From the NCBI RefSeq assembly GCF_003148565.1, contig NZ_QGGL01000018.1:1-64000 (forward strand): a stretch of DNA of 64,000 bases, written 5' to 3'. Positions within the stretch are counted from its first letter, which is position 1. Each line of letters starts with the position of its first letter. Shown here one piece after another: positions 32,344 to 39,351 of the stretch. The notes under the pieces are model-generated. The model saw only the letters and a list, made by a program, of their open reading frames with translations, was not told the origin of the DNA and made no database searches. The position numbers and the translations under genes were made by a program. This DNA comes from Tumebacillus permanentifrigoris (GTDB taxonomy: Bacteria > Bacillota > Bacilli > Tumebacillales > Tumebacillaceae).

Positions 32344-32420
32344 TGGTAGCGGCGGAGGGATTCGAACCCCCGACCCTCCGGGTATGAACCGAATGCTCTA
32401 GCCAGCTGAGCTACACCGCC
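32344..32420 (-). tRNA. tRNA-Met(CAT)
   Basis: Minus-strand tRNA, 77 nt with CCA. Anticodon loop TTCATAC gives CAT. It has a paired first acceptor base, so it is an elongator Met tRNA, or possibly an Ile tRNA modified by TilS, rather than the initiator. Confidence 0.88.
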
Positions 32421-32527
32421 ACGATGTGTTTTCTTGAAGAGTAGTGCGTGTCGCTGACGACAGAACCTATATTATCATCCCCCCGCGATCTTTGCAACCC
32501 TATTTTCGGACAAATTCCCGCAAAAAA

Positions 32528-32555
32528 AGAACCAGACGTGAACAGTCTGGTTCTT
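32528..32555 (-). terminator. terminator after gatD
   Basis: AAGAACCAGAC / GTCTGGTTCTT with a 6-base loop, 12 bases after the gatD stop. The minus-strand T-run supports it. Confidence 0.85.
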
Positions 32556-32567
32556 GCTTGTGTTTTT

Positions 32568-33305
32568 TCACGATTTCGCTTCGACAAGTCGCTTGTACAA
32601 CTTTTCATTGGTGCTGCACTCCAGATCGTCGTTGAGCTGCTCCAGTTGCACCGACAGATCGCGACGGCGCAACGCCAACTCGACCAAGTGATCGGCGAGG
32701 AACGGGTTTTTCGCCAAAAGCGGCCCGTGCAGATAGGTGCCAAAAACGGACCCTTGGCGAACGCCTTCGAACTTGTCCTCCCCACTGTTGCCATAGCCTT
32801 TGACGACGCGCATCATCGGCTGGACGTCAGGGCCGAGGAACGTCTTGCCAGAGTGGTTCTCGTAGCCGATCAGGTTGTGCTTGATCCCATCGATCTCCAT
32901 CTCACCCACAACGTTGCCGACCATCCGCATTTTCGCGCCGACCGTATGGATGTCGAGGATACCAAGCCCTGGGATGCGTTGCCCCGTGCTGGTTTCAAAG
33001 GAGTGTCCGAGCAATTGGTAGCCACCGCAGATCGCGAGGATCACCGTCCCGCCGTCAGCCGCTTCCCGGATGTTGGCGCTGCGCTTTTGCAGGTCTTTGG
33101 CCACGATGCCTTGCTCACGGTCCATGCCGCCGCCCATGACGAGGATGTCGTAGTCCGCGAGGCGAGGTTCGTGCCCGACGCTAATCTGGTCGACCGTCAC
33201 ATCGAGACCGCGCCACTGGGCGCGTTTTTGCAGGATGATCACGTTGCCCCGATCGCTGTAGAGGTCAAGCAGATCCGGATACAGATGCCCGATTTTGAGC
33301 TGCAA
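32568..33305 (-). CDS. gatD: lipid II isoglutaminyl synthase glutaminase subunit
   Basis: A 245-residue class I glutamine amidotransferase of the CobB/CobQ type. Cys nucleophile in LAICGGYQLLGHSF and His in GTYLHGPLLAKNP. With MurT it amidates the D-Glu of lipid II to isoglutamine. Its length equals that of S. aureus GatD. I start at the TTG at 33305 with AAGGGGG upstream, giving a 41-base overlap with murT, so coupling is expected. Confidence 0.93.
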   Translation of the reverse strand: MQLKIGHLYPDLLDLYSDRGNVIILQKRAQWRGLDVTVDQISVGHEPRLADYDILVMGGGMDREQGIVAKDLQKRSANIREAADGGTVILAICGGYQLLGHSFETSTGQRIPGLGILDIHTVGAKMRMVGNVVGEMEIDGIKHNLIGYENHSGKTFLGPDVQPMMRVVKGYGNSGEDKFEGVRQGSVFGTYLHGPLLAKNPFLADHLVELALRRRDLSVQLEQLNDDLECSTNEKLYKRLVEAKS

Positions 33306-34662
33306 CTTCGCTACCCCCTTGTTCCAACAGATGATCGCGCACCGCGTAGAGCGAGGTGTACGTCGAGAGGATGTAGAGCATGTGACCCGGCGGCAGTTGG
33401 CGCAGCGCGGTGTCCACACAAGCAACATCGCCTTCGACCAACTCCGTGATCTGATCGAGGTCAGCGTACTTCAAACGGATCGCAAAGTCCTCTGCCCGCG
33501 TGCCGCAGCAGTAGATGCGACGCAGGTCTGCGACCTGTTGCAGACGCTCGATGTTGGTGTCCCAAATCCACGAGACGTCAGTGCCGTCCGCATAGCGGTC
33601 GTTGAGGATGATCACCAATTCGACTGGATTGCGCTCATGCTCGACAACTTTGAGCACTTCGTTGAAGCCGGTCGGGTTCTTGACCAAGGTCAACATCAGT
33701 TCACGCCCCGCGCCAGAGTACAGGCGCTCCATGCGTCCGAGCTGGGTCTTCATATAGCTCATCTCACTCACCAGCACTTCATCCTGCACGCCAAAAACGG
33801 TCGAGGCGGTGATGGCAGCGAGTGCGTTGTAGACGTTGTAGACAGCCGGCGAGTTGATGAAGCCGGTCACTTTGCCAACTTCGAAGGCGATGCCCTCCTC
33901 GTGCAGGCGCACATGCTCCGCCGCGAGCGTTGGTTCTGGGCGAGCGAAGTCGCAGGACGGGCAACGATAGAACCCGAGCTGGCCATAGTGGTAGAGCGTG
34001 TAGTGCAGGTTGCCCCCACACTTGCGACAGAATTTGCCGTCGCGCACTTCGGCGTGGTCCTCCGAATCGAACTGGCTGGATTCGATGCCAAAGTAGACGA
34101 TGTTTTTGTCATCCGGGGCGATCGAGGTGACGAGCGGATCGTCCGCATTGAGGATGACGGTGGTCGAGGACGGCGTTTTTTGCAACGCGCTTCCCACCAT
34201 CTCGACGACGGTGTCGAGTTCGCCGTACCGGTCCATCTGGTCGCGGAAAAAGTTCGTGACCAGCACGGCCTTCGGTCGCAGCGGGACGATGACGTTGCCG
34301 ATCGTCGCTTCATCGACTTCCAAGACGGCCGCCTGTTGATGCGCATGACGTGGCACCACACCTTCGATCAGGGTGGTGGCGATCCCCGCGATCAAGTTGG
34401 CTCCAAGCGAGTTCGAGATCACTTCGCGCCCATCGGAGCGCAGGAAGTTGACGAGCAGGTTGCTCGTCGTGGTCTTGCCATTGGTTCCTGTGACGAAGAC
34501 GATGCGTTCGCCGAGCAGGTTTCCATAGTTGGCGAGCAGATCCGGGCAGATCCGCAACGCGATATTCCCTGGCAGCGTCGTGCCTTTGCGCCCAGTCAAT
34601 GTCAGTATGCGCTTGATTGATTTCGCAGCCAAGACGGCTGCGCGAAACCGCCAACTAGACAA
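33265..34662 (-). CDS. murT: lipid II isoglutaminyl synthase Mur-ligase subunit
   Basis: A 465-residue Mur-ligase-like protein. ATP loop FVTGTNGKTTTSNLL, and a zinc ribbon inserted at about residues 205-235 with CRKCGG and CPSCDF, both diagnostic of MurT. It activates the D-Glu carboxylate of lipid II with ATP for amidation by ammonia from GatD. First gene of the murT-gatD pair. Confidence 0.95.
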   Translation of the reverse strand: MSSWRFRAAVLAAKSIKRILTLTGRKGTTLPGNIALRICPDLLANYGNLLGERIVFVTGTNGKTTTSNLLVNFLRSDGREVISNSLGANLIAGIATTLIEGVVPRHAHQQAAVLEVDEATIGNVIVPLRPKAVLVTNFFRDQMDRYGELDTVVEMVGSALQKTPSSTTVILNADDPLVTSIAPDDKNIVYFGIESSQFDSEDHAEVRDGKFCRKCGGNLHYTLYHYGQLGFYRCPSCDFARPEPTLAAEHVRLHEEGIAFEVGKVTGFINSPAVYNVYNALAAITASTVFGVQDEVLVSEMSYMKTQLGRMERLYSGAGRELMLTLVKNPTGFNEVLKVVEHERNPVELVIILNDRYADGTDVSWIWDTNIERLQQVADLRRIYCCGTRAEDFAIRLKYADLDQITELVEGDVACVDTALRQLPPGHMLYILSTYTSLYAVRDHLLEQGGSEVAAQNRASVSGSA

Positions 34663-34747
34663 AAGCGATTCCTCCTAGCATTCATTTCTAGTGATTACTT
34701 CACCCCATGATACACCTAGTTCCCCGAAAAAAAAAGAAGCGAGGGGA

Positions 34748-35152
34748 CTAGGTCGTCGCCCCTCGCAAACTTTTTTTGTATTCACGCAAGATTCCGAGCA
34801 CTTCATGGAACCACGGTCCTCCATACGCCACGAGCACGCCTGCGACGGCAAAATCGATGCTGCTGGCAAGCCATGGCTGCAGATTGGACCACAGCGGCTC
34901 CAAGCGCAACATCGACAGCGGGTGGATGTTGCCAAGCGCGGCGAGCAACGCTCCGTTCAGCCCACACAGCAGGTGGATGTTCGCGTGCATCTTGCCGAGC
35001 TTTTTCGTATGCAGAGCCTCTTCCAACTCTTCAATTTCCTTTTTATGTTCGAGTTTGAAGAGGTTGAATCGGCGGCGCATCTGGGTCGTCATCGTCTCCG
35101 CAGAAGCGGATAGTGCGGACATAATTCCTAAAAACATCAGCAGATCGTCCAT
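34748..35152 (-). CDS. hypothetical membrane-associated protein
   Basis: About 134 residues: MDDLLMFLGIMSALSASAET start, a charged coiled-coil (FKLEHKKEIEELEEALHTKK), then two hydrophobic stretches (IHLLCGLNGALLAALG and DFAVAGVLVAYGG). The ATG at 35152 is preceded by GGGGGA. Another ATG three codons upstream is possible. No family recognised. Upstream of murT on the same strand, separated by an 85-base gap. Confidence 0.65.
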   Translation of the reverse strand: MDDLLMFLGIMSALSASAETMTTQMRRRFNLFKLEHKKEIEELEEALHTKKLGKMHANIHLLCGLNGALLAALGNIHPLSMLRLEPLWSNLQPWLASSIDFAVAGVLVAYGGPWFHEVLGILREYKKSLRGATT

Positions 35153-35217
35153 GTCACCCATCCCCCTTCGACCTTATGGATAGGGTTTATGACGTCAGGC
35201 TTGCCCGATATGACAAA

Positions 35218-35251
35218 AAAGACTTCGCCCGCAATCGCGAGCGAAGTCTTT
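35218..35251 (-). terminator. terminator after the LCP gene
   Basis: AAAGACTTCGC / GCGAAGTCTTT, then T-rich on the minus strand, immediately after the LCP gene stop. Confidence 0.88.
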
Positions 35252-35252
35252 G

Positions 35253-36815
35253 CTAAGGTGTCGTGACCGGAGCAGGGGTCGGTACGCCACCGCCCGTGCC
35301 AGGGGTTGGCGTCGTGCCCGTGCCCGGCGTGGTGCCTCCACCAGAACCACCACCGCCAGTCGTGCCTCCTGTGCCGCCACCGGTCGTGCCGCCTGTGCCA
35401 CCACCGGTCGTTCCGCCTGTGCCACCACCGGTCGTTCCGCCTGTGCCACCACCGGTCGTTCCGCCCGTGCCGCCACCGGTCGTTCCGCCAGTTCCTCCAC
35501 CGGTCGTTCCGCCTGTGCCACCGCCAGTCGTGCCGCCGGTACCGCCTGTGCCACCACCCGTTGTACCTCCGGTGCCACCGGTACCGCCTGGTTTGGTACC
35601 ACCAGTACCGGGAGTCGTCGTGCCACCCGGATCTGTACCCGTCCCCGGCGTGGTTCCACCTGTGCCCGGTGTCGTGCCACCCGTCCCCTGCTTCGTCGGA
35701 TCGACGGGAGGTTTCGGTTCCGGCTTGTCCGGCTCCACGCGCGGGTTGGCGGGGACGACCGGATTCGGGTCGTAGTATTCCTGAGGTTGGGTCTTGGTAT
35801 TTTTGGTCAGCTTCGTCGTGTCGAGGCTGAGGAATTCGTAGACTTTCTTTTGCGTTTCATAGACGTCTGGCAAGATGACCATCTGACCGCCGCCTGCATA
35901 GCCGTCCTTCGACGTCTCACGTGGTGGGACTTGCATCTGCTGAATATCGTTGCGATCCACGCTCAGCATCAGTTGGCCCAGCTTGAGCATATCGGACGAC
36001 GTCATGTTGGTTTCGATATAAGGTTCCACTTCAGACAAGACTTTCGGCAGTTTGATGATCCCCGTAGCCGAGGTCATCTGATCGGCAACCGCCTGCAGGA
36101 ATTTCCGTTGGCGCATCGTGCGGTTGTAGTCGCCGAGTTCGTCATAGCGGAAACGCACATACTGCAGCGCATGTGTGCCATCAACATGCTGGAAGCCTTT
36201 TTTTAAATGGATGTCGTATACGCCATCATCCGCGTAGTTCAGGTCTTTCTCAACATCGATGTCGACACCGCCTAAGGCATCGACAATTTTAATGAAACCT
36301 TGGAAGTCGGTCTTCACATAATAATGGATCGGAATCTGCAGGAAGTCACGCAAGGTCTTCAACTGCAGATCAGGGCCACCTAGCGCATTGGCGGCGTTGA
36401 TCTTCTCAAAGTCATAGCCTGGGATGTTGTACCACGTGTCGCGCATGACCGACATGACCTTGGCTTTCTTGGTCTTGGGGTCTACGTTGATCACGAGGAT
36501 CGAATCTGCGCGCGGGTGTGGGTCGTTGTTGCGGTTGTCGACGCCCAGCAACACGATGTTGACTGGCTCTGTGCCCGACCACACTTCCGCTTGAACAGGC
36601 GCTTGTGAGAAGTCTTTGGGCTTTTGAATGTTGTTCACGAAATTTCCAATCGCGTATGCATAGATCCCGATCACGACCAGCAGAACGGCCAGCAGGCCGA
36701 TCATCACCCATTTAAATTTCTTGGTTTTCCAGAACCGCGGCTTCTGCCCTCCCGATCCCGGAGGACCCGCCGGCGGACGTTTGACACGGTTGTGACGATC
36801 CTTGCGGCTTTCCAT
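35253..36815 (-). CDS. LytR-CpsA-Psr (LCP) family protein with a long Gly/Thr-rich tail
   Basis: A 520-residue protein. N-terminal cytoplasmic basic region, one membrane helix (WVMIGLLAVLLVVIGIYAYA), then an extracellular LCP domain: NIVLLGVDNRNNDPHPRADS, MRDTWYNIPG, and LQYVRFRYDELGDYNRTMRQ contain the conserved Arg and Asp residues. LCP enzymes transfer teichoic acid or other glycopolymers from a lipid carrier to peptidoglycan. From about residue 375 the tail is Pro/Lys-rich and then a Gly-Gly-Thr-Thr repeat to the end, unlike standard LCP proteins. It may span the wall or be glycosylated. The ATG at 36815 is chosen over a TTG six codons upstream. Confidence 0.9.
   Translation of the reverse strand: MESRKDRHNRVKRPPAGPPGSGGQKPRFWKTKKFKWVMIGLLAVLLVVIGIYAYAIGNFVNNIQKPKDFSQAPVQAEVWSGTEPVNIVLLGVDNRNNDPHPRADSILVINVDPKTKKAKVMSVMRDTWYNIPGYDFEKINAANALGGPDLQLKTLRDFLQIPIHYYVKTDFQGFIKIVDALGGVDIDVEKDLNYADDGVYDIHLKKGFQHVDGTHALQYVRFRYDELGDYNRTMRQRKFLQAVADQMTSATGIIKLPKVLSEVEPYIETNMTSSDMLKLGQLMLSVDRNDIQQMQVPPRETSKDGYAGGGQMVILPDVYETQKKVYEFLSLDTTKLTKNTKTQPQEYYDPNPVVPANPRVEPDKPEPKPPVDPTKQGTGGTTPGTGGTTPGTGTDPGGTTTPGTGGTKPGGTGGTGGTTGGGTGGTGGTTGGGTGGTTGGGTGGTTGGGTGGTTGGGTGGTTGGGTGGTTGGGTGGTTGGGTGGTTGGGGSGGGTTPGTGTTPTPGTGGGVPTPAPVTTP
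35320..35640 (-). repeat. tandem 24-bp repeats in the LCP gene
   Basis: A unit like GGTTGGTGGCACAGGCGG... codes for the 8-residue GGTTGGGT and recurs about eight times with small changes, flanked by looser GTTPGTG-type units. Such arrays change copy number easily, so tail length may vary between strains. Confidence 0.85.
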
Positions 36816-36926
36816 TCTATCAACTCTTTTCAATAGGCTACATCGTGATTTTCATAGAGAAAAACTGTAGGCAATTATATCATAATTTGTGAGTCCAACG
36901 TGTTACGATTTGGAGAACTTGGCTAC

Positions 36927-36962
36927 AAAAAACGTGCTCCGCACCAAGCCGGAGCACGTTTT
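36927..36962 (-). terminator. terminator of the L,D-transpeptidase gene
   Basis: AAAACGTGCTCCG / CGGAGCACGTTTT. Its right end touches the stop codon at 36961. Confidence 0.88.
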
Positions 36963-37416
36963 ACTCCACGATTTCCACAATGGTGCCGACGTGTACATGC
37001 TCGTACAGCCATGTGACGTCCGCATTGTGCATGCGCACACAACCGCTCGATGCATGCTTGCCGATCGAGTCAGGCTCGTTGGTGCCGTGGATGCCGTAGA
37101 TCGACCCATCTGTACCTGGCACCTCCAAGCCAATCCAGCGCACGCCAAGTGGATTCTCAGGCGTTCCGCCAGGGATGTTTTTTTTGAGATACCACGGATT
37201 TTTCACCAGCATCACGACCGGGTAGACTCCGTTCGGAGTGTCCTGATCGGTGCGTCCGGTGGCGACCGAGAAGGTCTTGACTTTGATGTTGTGCGCATAA
37301 TAGGTCAAGGAATTGTCCGATTTATCGATCACGATGTAACTATTGCTCAATGACGGATAGGACGTTAGGATTGCCAATGAGAAGAGACCGGCCAAGAGTC
37401 CACTGGTAAGCCGCAT
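36961..37416 (-). CDS. L,D-transpeptidase (YkuD domain)
   Basis: A 151-residue secreted enzyme: short signal-like hydrophobic start (SGLLAGLFSLAILTSYPS), then a minimal YkuD domain with YGIHGTNEPDSIG and HASSGCVRMHN (His, Ser-x-Gly-Cys). No LysM domain is attached. It would cross-link peptidoglycan outside the cell. The ATG at 37416 has GAGGTG upstream. A GTG four codons earlier extends the frame. Second YkuD enzyme in the window besides 14251-14835. Confidence 0.88.
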   Translation of the reverse strand: MRLTSGLLAGLFSLAILTSYPSLSNSYIVIDKSDNSLTYYAHNIKVKTFSVATGRTDQDTPNGVYPVVMLVKNPWYLKKNIPGGTPENPLGVRWIGLEVPGTDGSIYGIHGTNEPDSIGKHASSGCVRMHNADVTWLYEHVHVGTIVEIVE

Positions 37417-37477
37417 CGGTTGGATCACCTCTTGCGGACAGCGTTCCCGGTCGGTCCCGGTTTTATCCGCCCACGAC

Positions 37478-38062
37478 TTAGACGTAGACAGGTGCGGTTT
37501 TGGTTACAAAGTTGTAGATCATTTTTTTCACAGAACCCTCAGCTGTGACAGCCTCCGGGTGAATTTGCAAGCCGATCACGTCATGTTGGCGGTGGCGCAC
37601 ACCGATCACTTCGCCCGTTTGCGACTCCGCGATGACGGTGAGTTGCTCGGGTAGCGAGGCGCGGTCAAACTGTGCCACATGCCGACGCTGGGCCGCAAAC
37701 GGTGTCACGATCCCCGAGAAGACCCGATCACCACGGTGAGAGATCTGGTACTCGCCGCTCATTTCCATCTGTTGCGGTTGCACCAACTGTGCCCCAAATG
37801 CATGTCCAATGATCTCGCAGCCAAGTCCCAGTCCGAGGATCGGCACGCGGCCCGCAAAGTGTCGAACGACTTCCACGCCGATGCCCGCTTCCGCAGGAGT
37901 TCCCATCCCTGGTGTCAGCACTAGATGTGTCGGGTTCAGTTGTTCAATCTCCGCAATCGTCAACTGGTCATTGCGCGAGAGAAACACCATCCCGCCCAAA
38001 TCCTTCAAAAATTGCACCAGATGAAACGTAAACCCGTCATAGTTGTCCAATACGACGATCAT
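37478..38062 (-). CDS. PabA/TrpG-like amidotransferase lacking the catalytic cysteine
   Basis: A 194-residue protein aligning with class I glutamine amidotransferases of the PabA/TrpG type (start VVLDNYDGFTFHLVQFLKDL, then GTPAEAGIGVEVVRHFAG). The nucleophile block, normally GVCLGHQ, reads GLGLGCE, so Cys is Gly and the following His is Cys. The His-Glu pair in LQIHPEAV is kept. The domain should not release ammonia from glutamine. It is not next to a pabB or trpE gene. It may be a regulatory or binding subunit. Start at the ATG at 38062. Confidence 0.82.
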   Translation of the reverse strand: MIVVLDNYDGFTFHLVQFLKDLGGMVFLSRNDQLTIAEIEQLNPTHLVLTPGMGTPAEAGIGVEVVRHFAGRVPILGLGLGCEIIGHAFGAQLVQPQQMEMSGEYQISHRGDRVFSGIVTPFAAQRRHVAQFDRASLPEQLTVIAESQTGEVIGVRHRQHDVIGLQIHPEAVTAEGSVKKMIYNFVTKTAPVYV

Positions 38063-38185
38063 CTTCTCCCCGTACCCCCTGTTAGAAAATATTCCTAATT
38101 TTTACTCTCTTCAATATATCCACGATTCGTTTATGAGTCAAGAACCGACAGCTCTCGACAATTCATTCATATGCAAGAGAAGTAT

Positions 38186-38225
38186 AAAAAAAGAAGCTAC
38201 TTCTCATGAGAAGTAGCTTCTTTTT
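38186..38225 (-). terminator. terminator of the Arg/Glu tRNA pair
   Basis: Long perfect stem AAGAAGCTACTTCTC / GAGAAGTAGCTTCTT with poly-A/poly-T flanks, downstream of the minus-strand tRNAs. Confidence 0.9.
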
Positions 38226-38240
38226 CAAATCCTGCTCGTG

Positions 38241-38317
38241 TGGTGACGCGTACGGGATTCGAACCCGTGAATGTCGCCTTGAAAGGGCGATGAGTTAAGC
38301 CGCTTCTCCAACGCGCC
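38241..38317 (-). tRNA. tRNA-Glu(TTC)
   Basis: Minus-strand tRNA, 77 nt with CCA. Anticodon stem TCGCC/GGCGA with loop CTTTCAA gives TTC. The D-arm is slightly unusual (GAGAAGCGGCTTAACTC). Confidence 0.85.
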
Positions 38318-38318
38318 G

Positions 38319-38395
38319 TGGCGTGCCCTGAGAGATTCGAACTCCCGGCCTTTTGATTCGTAGTCAAACGCTCTATCCAGCTGAGCTAAGGGCAC
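38319..38395 (-). tRNA. tRNA-Arg(ACG)
   Basis: Minus-strand tRNA, 77 nt with CCA. Acceptor GTGCCCT pairs with AGGGCAC. Anticodon loop CTACGAA gives ACG, read as ICG after deamination. One base from tRNA-Glu, likely one transcript. Confidence 0.93.
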
Positions 38396-38433
38396 GAGCA
38401 ACGAGATCTAATATAACAACTGGGCAGAAATAA

Positions 38434-38459
38434 AGCAAGCCCTTTTTCAGGCTTGCTTC
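38434..38459 (-). terminator. terminator overlapping the end of the hydrolase gene
   Basis: AAGCAAGCC / GGCTTGCTT with an 8-base loop. The right arm lies in the last codons of the hydrolase gene (stop at 38447). Confidence 0.75.
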
Positions 38460-39211
38460 AAACGGCTGACGATCGTGTCGATCGCTTCGCGCTCCCATTC
38501 AAACTTATTGAACGTGTGGTCGGCCCCTTCCACCGGATGCAAGGTGGCACGTTCGCCATAACAAGTCTCAATATAGCGCTTGGAAACCTCGAACGGAACG
38601 GTCACGTCTGCGGTGCCATGTACGAGCAGCACTTGCTTGTTGTATTTTTGGGCGCGGTCATAGACGTTCATCGACCGAACATCCTCGCCAAACGGCCGAC
38701 CGATCAAGTTGCCGCCATAATCGAGCACTTGCAGCTCTGGGTTGGAGAGGTGCAGATCGATCATCGGCCCCATCAGGTCGTACATGCTGCCCGCAGGACA
38801 GAGCAGCACGAGGTCGTGGAGGTCGTCCGGGCGATCCCCAGCGACGAGCGACGCGACGAGACCGCCCATGCTCATGCCAAGCAACGTGATGCGCGATGGA
38901 TCGATGCGCGGGTCTTGGCGCACATGGTCGAGAATCGCATGGGCCTGTGCAATCTCTCCACTGACCGTCATGTCCTCGAAATCGCCATCGCTCTCGCCGC
39001 TGCCGAGGAAGTCAAATCGGTAGCAGGCACAGCCGATCGCTTCCAGCGCACGACAAATTTTTAGAAAGAAGCGGTGCGGCTCCAGCTTGTGTCCCGTAAA
39101 TCCGTGGTAGAGAATCACCGCGGGCACTTGCTCACCAGCAGCACGTTCCGGGATGTGTTCCATCCCGCGCATCGTCATGCCGTTGTACGTCAACGTGATG
39201 GCTTGTTGCAT
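38447..39211 (-). CDS. alpha/beta hydrolase, esterase type
   Basis: A 254-residue serine hydrolase. The nucleophile elbow is LGMSMGGLVA (Ser about residue 116), YHGFTGHK forms the oxyanion hole, LLVHGTADVTVPFE supplies the Asp, and GADHTFNKFE the His. The lid region and overall sequence resemble cinnamoyl/feruloyl esterase-like and acyl-ester hydrolases. Substrate unknown. GGAGGT upstream of the ATG at 39211. Single gene. Confidence 0.87.
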   Translation of the reverse strand: MQQAITLTYNGMTMRGMEHIPERAAGEQVPAVILYHGFTGHKLEPHRFFLKICRALEAIGCACYRFDFLGSGESDGDFEDMTVSGEIAQAHAILDHVRQDPRIDPSRITLLGMSMGGLVASLVAGDRPDDLHDLVLLCPAGSMYDLMGPMIDLHLSNPELQVLDYGGNLIGRPFGEDVRSMNVYDRAQKYNKQVLLVHGTADVTVPFEVSKRYIETCYGERATLHPVEGADHTFNKFEWEREAIDTIVSRLKQA

Positions 39212-39351
39212 GGGTACATACCTCCTCTTTCCAGATCATTGCTCAGTGCCCTCATTATACCAAAAAAACGCTCTTCGCGTGGAACTCGGAGGATTTCACC
39301 TGCTTGGTGTCGAATGTGGGCAGAAAAGGATTTGGAGGAATCGCAACCCAT

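Noticed and set aside
33295-34620. 441-codon plus-strand frame opposite murT
   Set aside because: Open only because of codon bias in murT. No family match, no ribosome binding site, and murT is unambiguous.
35320-35640. CRISPR-like appearance of the 24-bp repeats
   Set aside because: The repeats are contiguous, in frame and lack unique spacers. They encode the LCP tail.
35250-36206. Long plus-strand open frames opposite the LCP gene tail
   Set aside because: They are mirror frames of the GC-rich Gly/Thr repeats, giving Pro/Val or Arg/Cys-rich nonsense proteins. The minus-strand LCP gene explains the region.
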